Shown piece by piece: positions 17,477-26,720 of a DNA stretch of 64,000 nucleotides. Positions within the stretch are counted from its first letter, which is position 1; every line of letters starts with the position of its first letter. The notes under the pieces were generated by a model. The model was not told the DNA's origin, did no database searches, and saw only the letters and a list, made by a program, of their open reading frames with translations. Made by a program: the position numbers and the translations under genes. The DNA is from an uncultured Massilia sp. (lineage in GTDB: Bacteria > Pseudomonadota > Gammaproteobacteria > Burkholderiales > Burkholderiaceae_D), in NCBI RefSeq assembly GCF_913773735.1, contig NZ_CAJYEB010000003.1, positions 124,001 to 188,000 on the forward strand, read 5' to 3'.

Positions 17477-19273
17477 ATGCCCACACTCCGCTCCCTCGCC
17501 GCCGCCCTGCTGTTCGCCACGCTGCCCGCCACCCTCGCCACCGCGGCCGCCCCGGCCGCGCCCAAGGTGCTGCACATGTTCCTGTCGACCAGCGAGACGG
17601 GGCTCGACCCCGCCGTGGCGTCCGACATCGCCACCCTGTCGCTGCTGGAAAACCTGTTCGACCCGCTGCTGCGCTACGACTACCTGGCGCGTCCGGTCAA
17701 GCTGCAGGGGAACACGGCGACAAGCCTGCCCGAGGTGTCGAGCGACGGCTTGACCTATACCTTCCGCATCCGCCCCGGCATCCTGTTCACGCCCGATCCC
17801 GCCTTCAAGGGCGCGCGGCGCGAGGTGACGGCGGCCGACTACGTCTATAGCATCAAGCGCCTGTACGACCCGGCGCTCAAATCCCCGTGGTCCTTCCTGT
17901 TCGACGGAAAACTGCTGGGCGACGCGGCGCTGAAGGAGACGTTCAGCTACGCCACCGAGATCCCGGGCCTGCAGGCGCCGGACCGCTACACGCTGCGCAT
18001 CCGCCTGGCCGCGCCGGACAACAACTTCCTGTTCTACCTCGCCACCCCGGCCAGCGGCGTGGTGGCGCGCGAAGTCATCGAGGCCTACCCGGGCCAGGCC
18101 GGCAACCATCCGGTCGGCACCGGCCCGTTCATGCTGGGCGAGTGGAAGCGCAGCGACCGCATCGTGCTGCTGGCCAATCCGGATTCGACCGCCGTGTTCC
18201 ACGGCACGCCGGGCAGCGATCCGGCCGACCGGGCCACCGCGCAAGCGCTCGAGGGCCAGCGCCTGCCGCGGGTGGACCGCGTCGAGGTCAAGATTGCCGA
18301 GGAATTCCAGGGCCGCATGCTGGGTTTCCTGAACGGCGAATACGACTACCTCGAGCAGGTGCCGGAATCGATGACGGACATGGTCATCCGCGACGGCCGG
18401 CTCAAGCCCGAACTGGAACGGCGCGGCATGCAGCTGTACCGCTTCCCCGTGCTGCAGACCTACTACATGTGGATCAACATGGACGATCCGGTGCTGGGCG
18501 GCTATGGCAAGGAACGGGTGGCGCTGCGCCGCGCGATCTCGCTCAGCTACGACAGCGCCGAGGACATCGCCCTGCTCAAGAAGGGGTTCGCGATCAAGGC
18601 CGAGTCGCCGCTGCCTCCCGGCGTGCTGGGCTACGACCCCGGCTACCGCAGCCCGGTGCCGCACGATCCGGCCCTGGCGAACGCGCTGCTGGACAAGTAC
18701 GGCTACGACAAGCGCGACCCGGACGGGTTCCGGCGCCAGCCGCAGGCGGGCGGCGGGACGGCGCCGCTGACGCTGGTGATGAGCAGCGAGGCGACCGTCG
18801 GCGGCCGCCTGCGCGACGAACTGTGGCGCAAATGCCTGAACGCCGTCGGCCTGCGCGTCACGTTCAAGTCGGACAAGAAGACGGAGATCATCAAGGCCTC
18901 GCGCCTCGGCAAGGTGCAGATGTTCGAAAGTAACTGGATCGCCGACTTCCCGGACGGCGACAATTTCTACCAACTGCTGTACGGCGGCAATGCCGGGCGC
19001 GCCAACTATGCGCGCTTCAGGCTGCCGGCCTACGACGCGCGCTACGAGCGGGCGCGCCAGCTGGTCGACGGCCCCGCGCGCCAGCGGCTGTACTTCGAGA
19101 TGAACCAGCTGATCCACGCCTACAACCCCTGGGTGCCGCTGACCCACGTACTGTCGGCGGATATCCGTCAACCGTGGCTTAAAAACTACAAGCGCCACCC
19201 CGTCGAATTCACGCAATGGCGCTACCTGGACGTGGATGTTGCGGAAAGAGAACGCGCCACGAGAGTGAAATGA
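17477..19273 (+). CDS. ABC-type oligopeptide-binding protein (SBP_bac_5 family)
   Basis: A 598-residue periplasmic solute-binding protein with a signal peptide ending near residue 24. Family landmarks are LDPAVASDIATLSLLENLFD at the start of the mature part, DGLTYTFRIRPGI, VTAADYVYSIKRLYDP and the YRSPVPHDPALANALLDKYGY region. Family members bind di- and oligopeptides; MppA binds murein tripeptide. No permease or ATPase genes are adjacent, so it must borrow a transporter encoded elsewhere. The setting between DacB/Spm and a TonB receptor makes murein peptides a reasonable ligand. Length is at the long end for the family. Confidence 0.87.
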   Translation: MPTLRSLAAALLFATLPATLATAAAPAAPKVLHMFLSTSETGLDPAVASDIATLSLLENLFDPLLRYDYLARPVKLQGNTATSLPEVSSDGLTYTFRIRPGILFTPDPAFKGARREVTAADYVYSIKRLYDPALKSPWSFLFDGKLLGDAALKETFSYATEIPGLQAPDRYTLRIRLAAPDNNFLFYLATPASGVVAREVIEAYPGQAGNHPVGTGPFMLGEWKRSDRIVLLANPDSTAVFHGTPGSDPADRATAQALEGQRLPRVDRVEVKIAEEFQGRMLGFLNGEYDYLEQVPESMTDMVIRDGRLKPELERRGMQLYRFPVLQTYYMWINMDDPVLGGYGKERVALRRAISLSYDSAEDIALLKKGFAIKAESPLPPGVLGYDPGYRSPVPHDPALANALLDKYGYDKRDPDGFRRQPQAGGGTAPLTLVMSSEATVGGRLRDELWRKCLNAVGLRVTFKSDKKTEIIKASRLGKVQMFESNWIADFPDGDNFYQLLYGGNAGRANYARFRLPAYDARYERARQLVDGPARQRLYFEMNQLIHAYNPWVPLTHVLSADIRQPWLKNYKRHPVEFTQWRYLDVDVAERERATRVK

Positions 19274-19383
19274 TAGATTTGGCGAGATTTTCCCTAACCA
19301 AACATTCCGTCTAGTTATACTCGGCGCCGGAATTTTCATTAGCAGGCGCAAAACGCTGCGCTTACCTTTGAAAACACAAATAT

Positions 19384-19403
19384 CGTAATGCAAAGACATT
19401 ACG
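19384..19403. promoter_or_regulatory. 7-bp inverted repeat upstream of the TonB receptor gene
   Basis: CGTAATG and CATTACG pair around CAAAGA, ending 50 bp before the receptor start. It could be an operator or a small 5'-leader hairpin. No trans-acting partner is evident. Confidence 0.4.
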
Positions 19404-19453
19404 CCAATACACCATCCTGAGCCAACGCCAAGTCGAACCCGAAGGAGAAGCGC

Positions 19454-22216
19454 GTGAAGTTGAAAACCCTAGCCTCTATGATCGCCCTGATCGGCACCGC
19501 CGCCCCCGCGGTCGCCCAGCAGGCCGCCTCGCAAGCCCCCATGCAGCGCGTCGAGATCACGGGTTCGAGCATCAAGCGCATCGCGCTCGAAGGCGCGCTG
19601 CCGGTGCAGACCATCTCGGTCGAGCAGATGGACAAGCAGGGCATCACCAATGCCGAGCAGATGATGCGCCTGATCTCGGCAAACGGTACCGGCGCCGACA
19701 ACATGACTTCGGGTAACAACGTGTTCGGCGCCGACGCCGACCGCGTCAGCGGCGGCGGCTCCTTCGCCTCGCTGCGCGGCCTCGGCCCGACCGGCACCCT
19801 GGTCCTGATCAACGGCCGCCGCATCGCGGGTTACGGCCTGTCGGGCAAGGCGGTCGACCTGAACACGATCCCGCTGGCGGCCGTCGCGCGCGTGGAGGTG
19901 CTGAAGGACGGCGCCTCGGCGATCTACGGCACCGACGCCGTGGGCGGCGTGATCAACTTCATCCTGAAGACCGACTTCGAAGGCGTGCAGGCGAATGCCA
20001 GCGGCAACTTCACCGAACACGGCGGCGGCGCCACCCGCCGCCTGCAACTGGTCGCGGGCAAGGGCAACCTGGACACCGACCGCTTCAACGTGATGGCGGC
20101 GATCGGCTACGACAACAATTCGCAGCTGAACTCCAGCCAGCGCGACTTCGCCAACGGCTTCCAGCCGTCGCGCGGCCTGTCGCCGGACACCACCGGCACC
20201 CCGGTGGCGAACCAGCTGACCGGCGCCGGCACCGCGCTGGGCACCGGTTTCAAGATGCCGGGCAGCAATAGCACCTATCTGCAGGCCGGCCTGCTGAGCC
20301 TGCAAGGCAAGTGCGACAGCGTCGCCGGCATGCAGCAGTACGCCAGCAACCTGTGGGCCAACGTGACGTCGCCGCTGCGCACCACCTATTCCTGCTCGTA
20401 CGACTACGGCGGCGACTACGTGATGCAGCTGCCGACCGAGCGTACCAACTTCGTGGCGCGCGGCACCTTCCAACTGGCGCCGGAACACCGCCTGTACGCC
20501 GAGACCGTCGGCGCCCATACCAACAGCCTGGCGATCCTGACCCCGGCCCAGATCTCGACCTCGCTGGCCAACGGCAACGCCTACCCGGTCGGCGGCCAGT
20601 ACTACCAGGACCTGTCGCCGTACATCTCCACCTTCGACAAGACCAAGCCGATCATCTACAAATGGCGCGCCTGGCCGCTGGGCGACCGCACCCAGAAGTA
20701 CGCCACCGACACCGCGCGCCTGCTGGTCGGCGCCGAAGGCACCATCGCCAGCAAGTGGGACTACCGCCTCGACCTGTCGCACAGCTTCAGCCGCACCACG
20801 ACCGACCTGGTCGACGGCTATGCGAACACCGCGGCGCTGTACAAGGTGCTGGGCAGCGGCATCGTGAACCCGTGGGCCGCGCCGGCGCAGGGCCAGACCC
20901 AGGCCGCGATGGATGCGCTGGAAGCGACCAAGTTCTACGGCCGCCTGCAGCACGGCAAGACCACGCTGACCCAGTTGAACGGTTCGATCTCGGGCGAGCT
21001 CTTCCAGCTGCCGGCCGGCGCTCTCTCGGGCGCGATCGGCACCGACCTGCGCCGCGAAAGCTACCAGTTCAAGCAGGACACCGACGCCACCCAGATCCTG
21101 CTGGCGCCGGGCAACGCCAACCAGGACCGCGTGGCGCGCAACATCAAGGCGGTGTACGCCGAGCTGGCCGTTCCGGTCATCAAGGACCTGGAACTGCAGC
21201 TGGCGATCCGCCGCGACGACTACAGCCTGATCGGCGCGACCACCAATCCGAAGATCGCCTTCAGCTACAAGCCGACCAGCTGGCTGATGCTGCGCGGCTC
21301 GGCCAACAAGGGCTTCCTGGCGCCGAGCTTCGGCCAGCTGTACGCCGGCCGCCTGAGCCAGGAACTGCCGAACGGCGTGTCCGACCCGATCGGTTGCGCC
21401 TCGCACCCGAACGATCCGCGCTTCTGCGCGATCGAGCGCCTCGACTACTTCAGCGGCGGCAACCCGAACCTGAAGCCGGAAACCTCGAAGCAGGGCACGC
21501 TGGGCTTCATCGTCGAGCCGAACGCCAACTTCTCGGTCTCGGTCGACTACTGGGCGATCAACGTCAAGGACCGCATCCTGAACCGCACCCCGCAGGTCGT
21601 GCTGGCCAATGCGGCCTACCTGCAGAATTACATCCACCGCGACGCCGACGGCGTCATCGAGTACATCGACGCCGGCTGGATCAATGCGGCGGGCCTCAAG
21701 ACGCGCGGCGCCGACGTCGGCCTGCGCGGGCGCGGCAACCTGCCGGGCGGCTACAAGTGGAACGCGACGCTGGACGGCACCTGGACCCAGAGCTACCAGT
21801 TCGCCGAGTTCGAGGGCCAGCCCTACGTGGAATACGTGGGCAACTTCTACACCCGCGACATCTACCTGCGCTGGAAGCACAACGCGACCTTCAGCGTGAG
21901 CCGCGGCGACTGGAGCGCGCTGTTGAGCAACCTGTTCCGCGACGGCTACAAGGACCAGCTGCCCGACGGCGGCAAGAGCACGCCGCCGGCCGGCTTCAAG
22001 TCGCACGTGTCGAGCTACACCACCTGGGGCCTGTCGGGCACCTATTCGGGCTTCAAGAACACGACGATCACCGTCGGCATCCAGAACCTGTTCGACCGCG
22101 ATCCGCCGTTCACCGCGCACAACGTCGATGAAGTGGTGGGCGCCGGCTGGGATCCGCGCGTGGCCGACCCGCGCGGCCGTTCGCTGAGCTTCGACGTCAA
22201 GTACAAGTTCTTCTGA
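19454..22216 (+). CDS. TonB-dependent outer-membrane receptor
   Basis: A 920-residue TonB-dependent receptor. The signal peptide ends near AQQAASQAP. The mature N-terminus MQRVEITGSSIKRIALEG leads into the plug domain, with LRGLGPTGTLVLINGRRIAGY, VARVEVLKDGASAIYGTDAV and GGVINFILKTDFEG all intact. The barrel follows, and the protein ends in DVKYKFF with the terminal aromatic needed for outer-membrane assembly. Start is GTG 19454, seven bases after AAGGAG. The adjacent LD-carboxypeptidase and the upstream murein genes suggest that it imports peptidoglycan fragments. Receptors of this type may also take oligosaccharides or peptides, so the ligand is inferred. Confidence 0.9.
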   Translation: MKLKTLASMIALIGTAAPAVAQQAASQAPMQRVEITGSSIKRIALEGALPVQTISVEQMDKQGITNAEQMMRLISANGTGADNMTSGNNVFGADADRVSGGGSFASLRGLGPTGTLVLINGRRIAGYGLSGKAVDLNTIPLAAVARVEVLKDGASAIYGTDAVGGVINFILKTDFEGVQANASGNFTEHGGGATRRLQLVAGKGNLDTDRFNVMAAIGYDNNSQLNSSQRDFANGFQPSRGLSPDTTGTPVANQLTGAGTALGTGFKMPGSNSTYLQAGLLSLQGKCDSVAGMQQYASNLWANVTSPLRTTYSCSYDYGGDYVMQLPTERTNFVARGTFQLAPEHRLYAETVGAHTNSLAILTPAQISTSLANGNAYPVGGQYYQDLSPYISTFDKTKPIIYKWRAWPLGDRTQKYATDTARLLVGAEGTIASKWDYRLDLSHSFSRTTTDLVDGYANTAALYKVLGSGIVNPWAAPAQGQTQAAMDALEATKFYGRLQHGKTTLTQLNGSISGELFQLPAGALSGAIGTDLRRESYQFKQDTDATQILLAPGNANQDRVARNIKAVYAELAVPVIKDLELQLAIRRDDYSLIGATTNPKIAFSYKPTSWLMLRGSANKGFLAPSFGQLYAGRLSQELPNGVSDPIGCASHPNDPRFCAIERLDYFSGGNPNLKPETSKQGTLGFIVEPNANFSVSVDYWAINVKDRILNRTPQVVLANAAYLQNYIHRDADGVIEYIDAGWINAAGLKTRGADVGLRGRGNLPGGYKWNATLDGTWTQSYQFAEFEGQPYVEYVGNFYTRDIYLRWKHNATFSVSRGDWSALLSNLFRDGYKDQLPDGGKSTPPAGFKSHVSSYTTWGLSGTYSGFKNTTITVGIQNLFDRDPPFTAHNVDEVVGAGWDPRVADPRGRSLSFDVKYKFF

Positions 22217-22316
22217 CCCTTGACTGCCCATCAGGCATGACAGGCACGGCCCGCCGTCGAGGGGATCCCCTTCGGAAGCGGGCCGTTTTCATTCGACTCC
22301 GCCGAAGCCGCACCGC

Positions 22317-23360
22317 ATGCACGACACCAACCGCCGCACCTTCCACCGCCTGCTGGCCACGTCGCTGCTGCTGCCCGCCTTCCCGGCGCTCGCAAGGCAA
22401 TCCATGCAACCCCTGATCAAACCCCCACGCCTGCGCCGGGGCGACCTCGTCGGCCTCGTCGCCCCCGGCGGCTACACCAGCGACGCCGCCATCCAGAAGG
22501 CGGTGCGGCACATCGAATCCCTCGGCTTCCGCGTCAAGCAGGGCAACTGGCTGCGCGAAGTCTGGGGCAATTACGGCGGCACCGTCGCCGCCCGCATCGC
22601 CGACCTGCACGGCATGTTCCGCGACCCCGAGGTGAAAGCCGTGTGGGCGATCCGCGGCGGCTCCGGCTGCATCTCGCTGCTGAAGCACCTGGACTACGGC
22701 CTGATCCGCGCCAACCCGAAGGTCCTGCTGGGCTATTCCGACATCACCGCGCTGCACCTCGCGATCCGGCGCCGGGCCGGCCTGGTGACCTTCCACGGCC
22801 CGGTGGCGTCGAGCACGCCGTCGCCGTATTCGGACGGCCACCTGCTGGCGCTGCTGACCGATCCGCAGCCGACCACGACGATCGCGATGGCGCCGGAGAA
22901 CGCCCGCCGCGCCGCCGAGGAACCGCACTACGCGGTACGCACGGTACACGGCGGCGTCGCCACCGGGCCGCTGGTGGGCGGCAACCTGTCGCTGGTGAGC
23001 GCGCTGGCCGGCACGCCGTACGCGGCCGACTGGCGCGGCGGCATCCTGTTCATCGAGGAAGTCAACGAGGAACCCTACCGCATCGACCGCTGGATGACGC
23101 AGCTGGACCTGGCCGGCGGCTTCGACAAGGCCGCGGCGCTGATGATCGGCATCTGCGACAACTGCGGGCCGCAGGGCGACGGGTCGTCGTTGACGCTGGA
23201 CCAGACCTTCGACGTGCACCTGCAGCCGCTGCACGTGCCGGCGGTGACCGGCTATTCGTTCGGGCACATCCGCAACCAGTTCACGATACCGGTCGGGATC
23301 CAGGCGCGGCTCGACACGGCGGCGCAGACGCTCACCTTGCTCGAGCCCGCGGTGGCTTGA
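22317..23360 (+). CDS. ldcA: LD-carboxypeptidase (muramoyltetrapeptide carboxypeptidase), exported
   Basis: A 347-residue S66 serine peptidase that removes terminal D-Ala from murein tetrapeptides. The nucleophile lies in LLGYSDITALH (Ser141). The catalytic Glu is in LFIEEVNEEPYRIDR and the His in TGYSFGHIRNQF. Unlike cytoplasmic E. coli LdcA, this protein starts with a twin-arginine leader (NRRTFHRLLATSLLLPAF), so it is probably exported by Tat to the periplasm. It sits 100 bp after the TonB receptor gene, and the two may form one unit that processes incoming fragments. The ATG at 22317 has no strong ribosome site; Met30 would give a leaderless form. Confidence 0.88.
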   Translation: MHDTNRRTFHRLLATSLLLPAFPALARQSMQPLIKPPRLRRGDLVGLVAPGGYTSDAAIQKAVRHIESLGFRVKQGNWLREVWGNYGGTVAARIADLHGMFRDPEVKAVWAIRGGSGCISLLKHLDYGLIRANPKVLLGYSDITALHLAIRRRAGLVTFHGPVASSTPSPYSDGHLLALLTDPQPTTTIAMAPENARRAAEEPHYAVRTVHGGVATGPLVGGNLSLVSALAGTPYAADWRGGILFIEEVNEEPYRIDRWMTQLDLAGGFDKAAALMIGICDNCGPQGDGSSLTLDQTFDVHLQPLHVPAVTGYSFGHIRNQFTIPVGIQARLDTAAQTLTLLEPAVA

Positions 23361-23366
23361 AAACGG

Positions 23367-23470
23367 TGGGCACGGGATGCCCACCCGCAGGGGTCAGAGC
23401 CCGGTGTTGATTTTCGAGGGCTCTGACCCCGGTGTTTGCCGAAGCCGAGGGTGCGCACCCCGTGCGCACC
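23367..23470. repeat. cluster of three palindromes between convergent ldcA and azoR
   Basis: Three repeats lie in this 130-bp gap. GTGGGCAC and GTGCCCAC-type arms pair at 23367-23385, imperfectly. GGGGTCAGAGCCC (23390-23402) pairs with its inverted copy at 23418-23430 and is the unit of the element at 1286-1562. GGTGCGCAC-CCC-GTGCGCACC at 23450-23470 is the unit of the repeat at 14296-14373. The cluster likely acts as a bidirectional terminator. Confidence 0.6.
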
Positions 23471-23490
23471 ATGCCCGTGGCAAAGGTGTA

Positions 23491-24090
23491 TCACACCACC
23501 GCGCCGTCGATCTGCGCCGCCACCTCGTCGAACGCCGCCGCCTCGCGCTCCGGCCCCATCTTGACGCCCTCGGCGTAGATGAACTCGACGTCGGTCATGC
23601 CCAGCAGGCCGAACACGCCCTTCAGGTGCGGCACCTGCGCATCGTTGGGCGTGTCGCGGTAGATGCCGCCGCGCGCCAGGCCGACATACACCTTCTTGCC
23701 GGTGACCAGGCCTTCCGGCCCGTTGGCGCCGTAGCGGAACGTCTCGCCGGCGCGGATGACGGCGTCGAGCCAGGACTTGATCTGCACCGAGACGCCGAAG
23801 TTATACATCGGCACGCCCAGCACGATGACGTCGGCCTGCTGCAGTTGCGCGATCAGCGCGTCGTCCAGCGCCACGCGCGCGGCCTGCTCGGGCGTGCGCT
23901 GCGCGGCCGGCGTGAACAGGGCGGTCAGCGCCGCCTCGTCCAGCACCGGATGCGGGTCGCGCGCCAGGTCGCGCAGCGTGAGCGAGGCGTCGGGATGGCG
24001 CTCCCGCAGGCGCGCCACGATGGCGTCGGCCACGCGGGTGGAATGCGAGCCGTTCAGGCGGGCGCTGCCGTTGATTTGCAGGATGTGCAT
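23491..24090 (-). CDS. azoR: FMN-dependent NADH-azoreductase
   Basis: A 199-residue flavodoxin-like oxidoreductase, the normal AzoR length. [20 protein letters not shown] binds the FMN phosphate and [19 protein letters not shown] is the family signature over the isoalloxazine. [12 protein letters not shown] forms the second flavin loop. It reduces quinones and azo compounds by two electrons in the cytoplasm and protects against electrophile stress. Start ATG 24090 is preceded by CTGGAG. It is divergent from a LysR gene across 111 bp, a common arrangement for an inducible detoxification pair. Confidence 0.93.
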   Translation of the reverse strand: MHILQINGSARLNGSHSTRVADAIVARLRERHPDASLTLRDLARDPHPVLDEAALTALFTPAAQRTPEQAARVALDDALIAQLQQADVIVLGVPMYNFGVSVQIKSWLDAVIRAGETFRYGANGPEGLVTGKKVYVGLARGGIYRDTPNDAQVPHLKGVFGLLGMTDVEFIYAEGVKMGPEREAAAFDEVAAQIDGAVV

Positions 24091-24172
24091 CGTCGATCTC
24101 CAGGTGGGGTGAATGGAGGCCATTCTATTTGTCTTAATCATGGAAATTAAGTGGCCTGGTCGAGTATCATTG

Positions 24173-24186
24173 TTCCATTTTTGGAA
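24173..24186. promoter_or_regulatory. inverted repeat in the azoR/LysR divergent gap
   Basis: TTCCA and TGGAA flank TTTT just upstream of the LysR start. The spacing fits a LysR-type operator half-site pair. Only sequence symmetry supports it. Confidence 0.35.
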
Positions 24187-24201
24187 TAAGCGAGGGCTGC
24201 C

Positions 24202-25122
24202 ATGGTCGATGCGAATGACCTGATCCTGTTCGTGCGGGTGGTCGATGCGGGCAGCTTCACCCAGGCCGCCGAGCGCATGGACTTGCCGAAGTCCACGCTG
24301 TCGCGGCGCCTGGGCCTGCTGGAAGAGACGCTGGGCGAAAAGCTGTTCGTGCGCAGCACGCGGCGCCTGGCGATCACCGAGTTCGGCGAACGCATCCTGG
24401 AGCATGCGCGCCGCCTGGTCGACGAGGCTGAGGAAGTGTCGGCGCTGGCCCAGCACCGCCAGGCCACCCCGCGCGGCGAACTGCGCGTGTCGATGCCGCC
24501 CGACTTCATCGAATTCGACTTCGCCGGCTTCTGCCTGGCATTCCGGGCGCGCTATCCCGAGATCGACCTGCGCCTGGACCTGTCGCCGCGCCGCGTCGAC
24601 CTGCTGGGCGAGCGCTTCGACGTGGCGATCCGCGCCGCCTTCCACCTGCCGGACGACGCCACGCTCACCGCGCGCAAGCTGTTCGACATGCGCCAGGGCC
24701 TGTACGCCAGCCCTGCCTACCTGGCGCAGCATGGCGCGCCAGGGGAGCCGGAAGACCTGGCGCGGCACACCTGCCTGCCGGTCGCGGCCAGCGACGGCCA
24801 GCCCGTCTCGTGGTCGCTGGAGCGCGGCGGCGAACGGCGCGACGTGGTGCAGCACGGCCCCGTGCTGAGCAATTCGCCGCGCCTGCAGCGCGAACTGATC
24901 GTGCGCGGCGCCGGCATCGCCGGCCTGCCGGTCGACTTCGCCCTGCAATCGCTGGTCGACGCGGGCCGGCTGGTGCGCGTGCTGCCCGACTGGAACCTGC
25001 CGACGGCCGGCGTCTGGTGCATGCTGCCCGGGCGGCGCCTGCTGCCGGCGCGCACCCGCGTGTTCGTCGATATGCTCAAGGCCCATATCGAGGCGCTGCC
25101 GGGGCGCTGTCCCAAGCGTTGA
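24202..25122 (+). CDS. LysR-family regulator divergent from azoR
   Basis: A 306-residue LysR protein of the CrgA/AaeR-like subgroup. The helix-turn-helix is in residues 1-60 ([40 protein letters not shown]), and the effector domain starts at [15 protein letters not shown]. It ends after [20 protein letters not shown]. It most likely controls azoR, and its own promoter, from the shared 111-bp gap. In this subgroup quinone-like or electrophilic inducers are common; the effector here is unknown. Confidence 0.88.
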   Translation: MVDANDLILFVRVVDAGSFTQAAERMDLPKSTLSRRLGLLEETLGEKLFVRSTRRLAITEFGERILEHARRLVDEAEEVSALAQHRQATPRGELRVSMPPDFIEFDFAGFCLAFRARYPEIDLRLDLSPRRVDLLGERFDVAIRAAFHLPDDATLTARKLFDMRQGLYASPAYLAQHGAPGEPEDLARHTCLPVAASDGQPVSWSLERGGERRDVVQHGPVLSNSPRLQRELIVRGAGIAGLPVDFALQSLVDAGRLVRVLPDWNLPTAGVWCMLPGRRLLPARTRVFVDMLKAHIEALPGRCPKR

Positions 25123-25160
25123 GCGCGCACCGCTTTTTTCTCGCTCGCGCCAGAAATCGC

Positions 25161-25188
25161 TTGACATGTGTGTGCACACACATAATAC
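25161..25188 (+). promoter_or_regulatory. promoter overlapped by an 18-bp perfect palindrome (MarR operator)
   Basis: A consensus -35 TTGACA (25161-25166) and a -10-like TAATAC (25183-25188) are 16 bp apart. Between them lies ATGTGTGTGCACACACAT (25166-25183), a perfect palindrome filling the spacer. A regulator bound there would block RNA polymerase. The marR start is 8 bp downstream of the -10, so the transcript is nearly leaderless. Confidence 0.7.
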
Positions 25189-25195
25189 TGTGCCC

Positions 25196-25639
25196 ATGAC
25201 TGCTTCCGCACGACTCTCGCTCTGCAACTGCTTCGCTTCGCGCAAGGCGGCGCGCCTCATCACCAAGCTGTACGAGGACCGCCTGGCGACGGTGGGGGTC
25301 ACCAGCACGCAGTTCTCGATCCTGGTCTACGTCGACGAAGTGAATGCGGCGTCGATGAAGGAACTGGTCGAGGTGCTCGCGATGGAACGCACCAGCGTGG
25401 TCCGCGCCCTGCAACCGCTGGAGCGCGACGGCTTCCTGGCCATCGGCCCGCACGAGGAAGACGCGCGCCGCAACGTGGTGCGCCTGACCGACGCGGGACG
25501 GCGCAAGCTGGCCGAGGCGATGCCGGTGTGGCAGGCGGCGCAGGAGGAATTCGAGCGGCGCTTCGGCCAGGAACTGGCTGGCCAACTGCGCGAGACGGTG
25601 CACGAGATGGCGCACGAAATGGGGCACGAGATGGGGTAG
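25196..25639 (+). CDS. MarR-family regulator 1 (CxC-containing)
   Basis: A 147-residue MarR repressor. [20 protein letters not shown] opens helix 1; the winged helix is around [15 protein letters not shown] to [19 protein letters not shown], with the wing at [15 protein letters not shown]. The two cysteines (CNC) near the N-terminus are shared with the second MarR at 26721 and could sense oxidants. It probably represses its own promoter through the palindrome at 25166-25183 and the SDR gene through the related site at 25666. The C-terminus contains a His/Glu/Met repeat, [12 protein letters not shown], possibly metal-binding. Start ATG 25196 chosen because an upstream in-frame ATG lies inside the operator. 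Confidence 0.88.
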   Translation: MTASARLSLCNCFASRKAARLITKLYEDRLATVGVTSTQFSILVYVDEVNAASMKELVEVLAMERTSVVRALQPLERDGFLAIGPHEEDARRNVVRLTDAGRRKLAEAMPVWQAAQEEFERRFGQELAGQLRETVHEMAHEMGHEMG

Positions 25640-25665
25640 GACGGCAGCAAAATTTTTTGCACCTA

Positions 25666-25683
25666 TATGTGTGTACGCACATA
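25666..25683. promoter_or_regulatory. second ATGTGTGT-type palindrome upstream of the SDR gene
   Basis: TATGTGTGTACGCACATA is an 18-bp palindrome with one mismatch. It shares the ATGTGTGT and CACAT blocks of the site at 25166-25183. It lies 62 bp before the SDR start, so the upstream MarR protein probably controls both genes. Confidence 0.6.
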
Positions 25684-25745
25684 AGGTGCCATCCGATGGA
25701 AACGACCCGGCCGCCAGCGGCCACCAACGAACGAGGAGAACCACC

Positions 25746-26570
25746 ATGAGCAACGCCAGCAACGCATCCCTGGGTACCGCAGTCGTCACCGGCGCATCGT
25801 CGGGCATCGGCGCCATCTACGCCGACCGCCTGGCCAGGCGCGGCTACGACCTGGTGCTGGTGGCGCGCAGCGCCGAGCGCCTGCACGCCCTGGCCGAACG
25901 CCTGAAGGCGACCCACGGCCGCACCGTGCGCACCATCGCCGCCGACCTGACGCAGGACGCCGACCTGGCGCGCGTGGAAGACCTGCTGCGCAACGATGCC
26001 GGCATCACCCTGCTGGTGAACAATGCCGGCGTCGGCGGCGCCGGGCCGCTGCTCGATTCGGACATCGGCAAGATGCAGGACATGATCGCGCTGAACGTGA
26101 CCGCGCCCACGCGCCTGGCCTACGCCGCCGCGCCGGGCTTCGTCGCCCGCGGCAGGGGCGCCTTCATCAACATCGCCTCGATCGTGGCGATCGCGCCGGA
26201 AGTGCTGAACGGCGTCTACGGCGGCAGCAAGGCCTATGTGCTGGCGTTCAGCCAGTCGCTGCGGCACGAACTGGGCGCCAGGGGCGTGCGCGTGCAGGCC
26301 GTGCTGCCGGGCGCCACCGCCACCGACTTCTGGCAGACGGCCGGCGTGCCGCTCGCGCACCTGCCGCAGGAGATCGTGATGCGCGCCGACGACATGGTCG
26401 ACGCCGCGCTGGCCGGCTTCGACCGCGGCGAGTTCGCCACCATCCCCGCGCTGGAAGACGGCGCCAAGTGGGATGCCTACGAGGCCGCGCGCGTGGCGAT
26501 GCATCCGGAACTGTCGGGCACGAAGCCGGCCAGCCGCTACGGCATCGTGCCGGCGGCGCGGGCCGCCTGA
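25746..26570 (+). CDS. short-chain dehydrogenase/reductase
   Basis: A 274-residue classical SDR. The NAD(P)-binding motif is VVTGASSGIGAIYADRLARR, the structural motif NNAGV follows, and the active site is Ser in FINIASIVAIAP with YGGSK (Tyr and Lys). DLVLVARSAERL after strand 2 suggests NADP preference by its arginines. The substrate is not predictable; members of this group reduce varied carbonyl compounds. The gene has its own strong ribosome site (GAGGAG) and a MarR-type operator upstream, and lies between two paralogous marR genes. A detoxification role under MarR control is the natural reading. Confidence 0.88.
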   Translation: MSNASNASLGTAVVTGASSGIGAIYADRLARRGYDLVLVARSAERLHALAERLKATHGRTVRTIAADLTQDADLARVEDLLRNDAGITLLVNNAGVGGAGPLLDSDIGKMQDMIALNVTAPTRLAYAAAPGFVARGRGAFINIASIVAIAPEVLNGVYGGSKAYVLAFSQSLRHELGARGVRVQAVLPGATATDFWQTAGVPLAHLPQEIVMRADDMVDAALAGFDRGEFATIPALEDGAKWDAYEAARVAMHPELSGTKPASRYGIVPAARAA

Positions 26571-26720
26571 GCCTGGCCCGCCGCCGGTCCCGGCATGCCG
26601 CAGCGGCGCGGCGGCGTTGCCGACCGGCGCAGAAGCAAGCGATAGGATGATGTGCTGCATGAAAAACCGCGCGGTTATACTCGGCGCGGACATGCACGTC
26701 CACCGACCACGGAAATGCCC

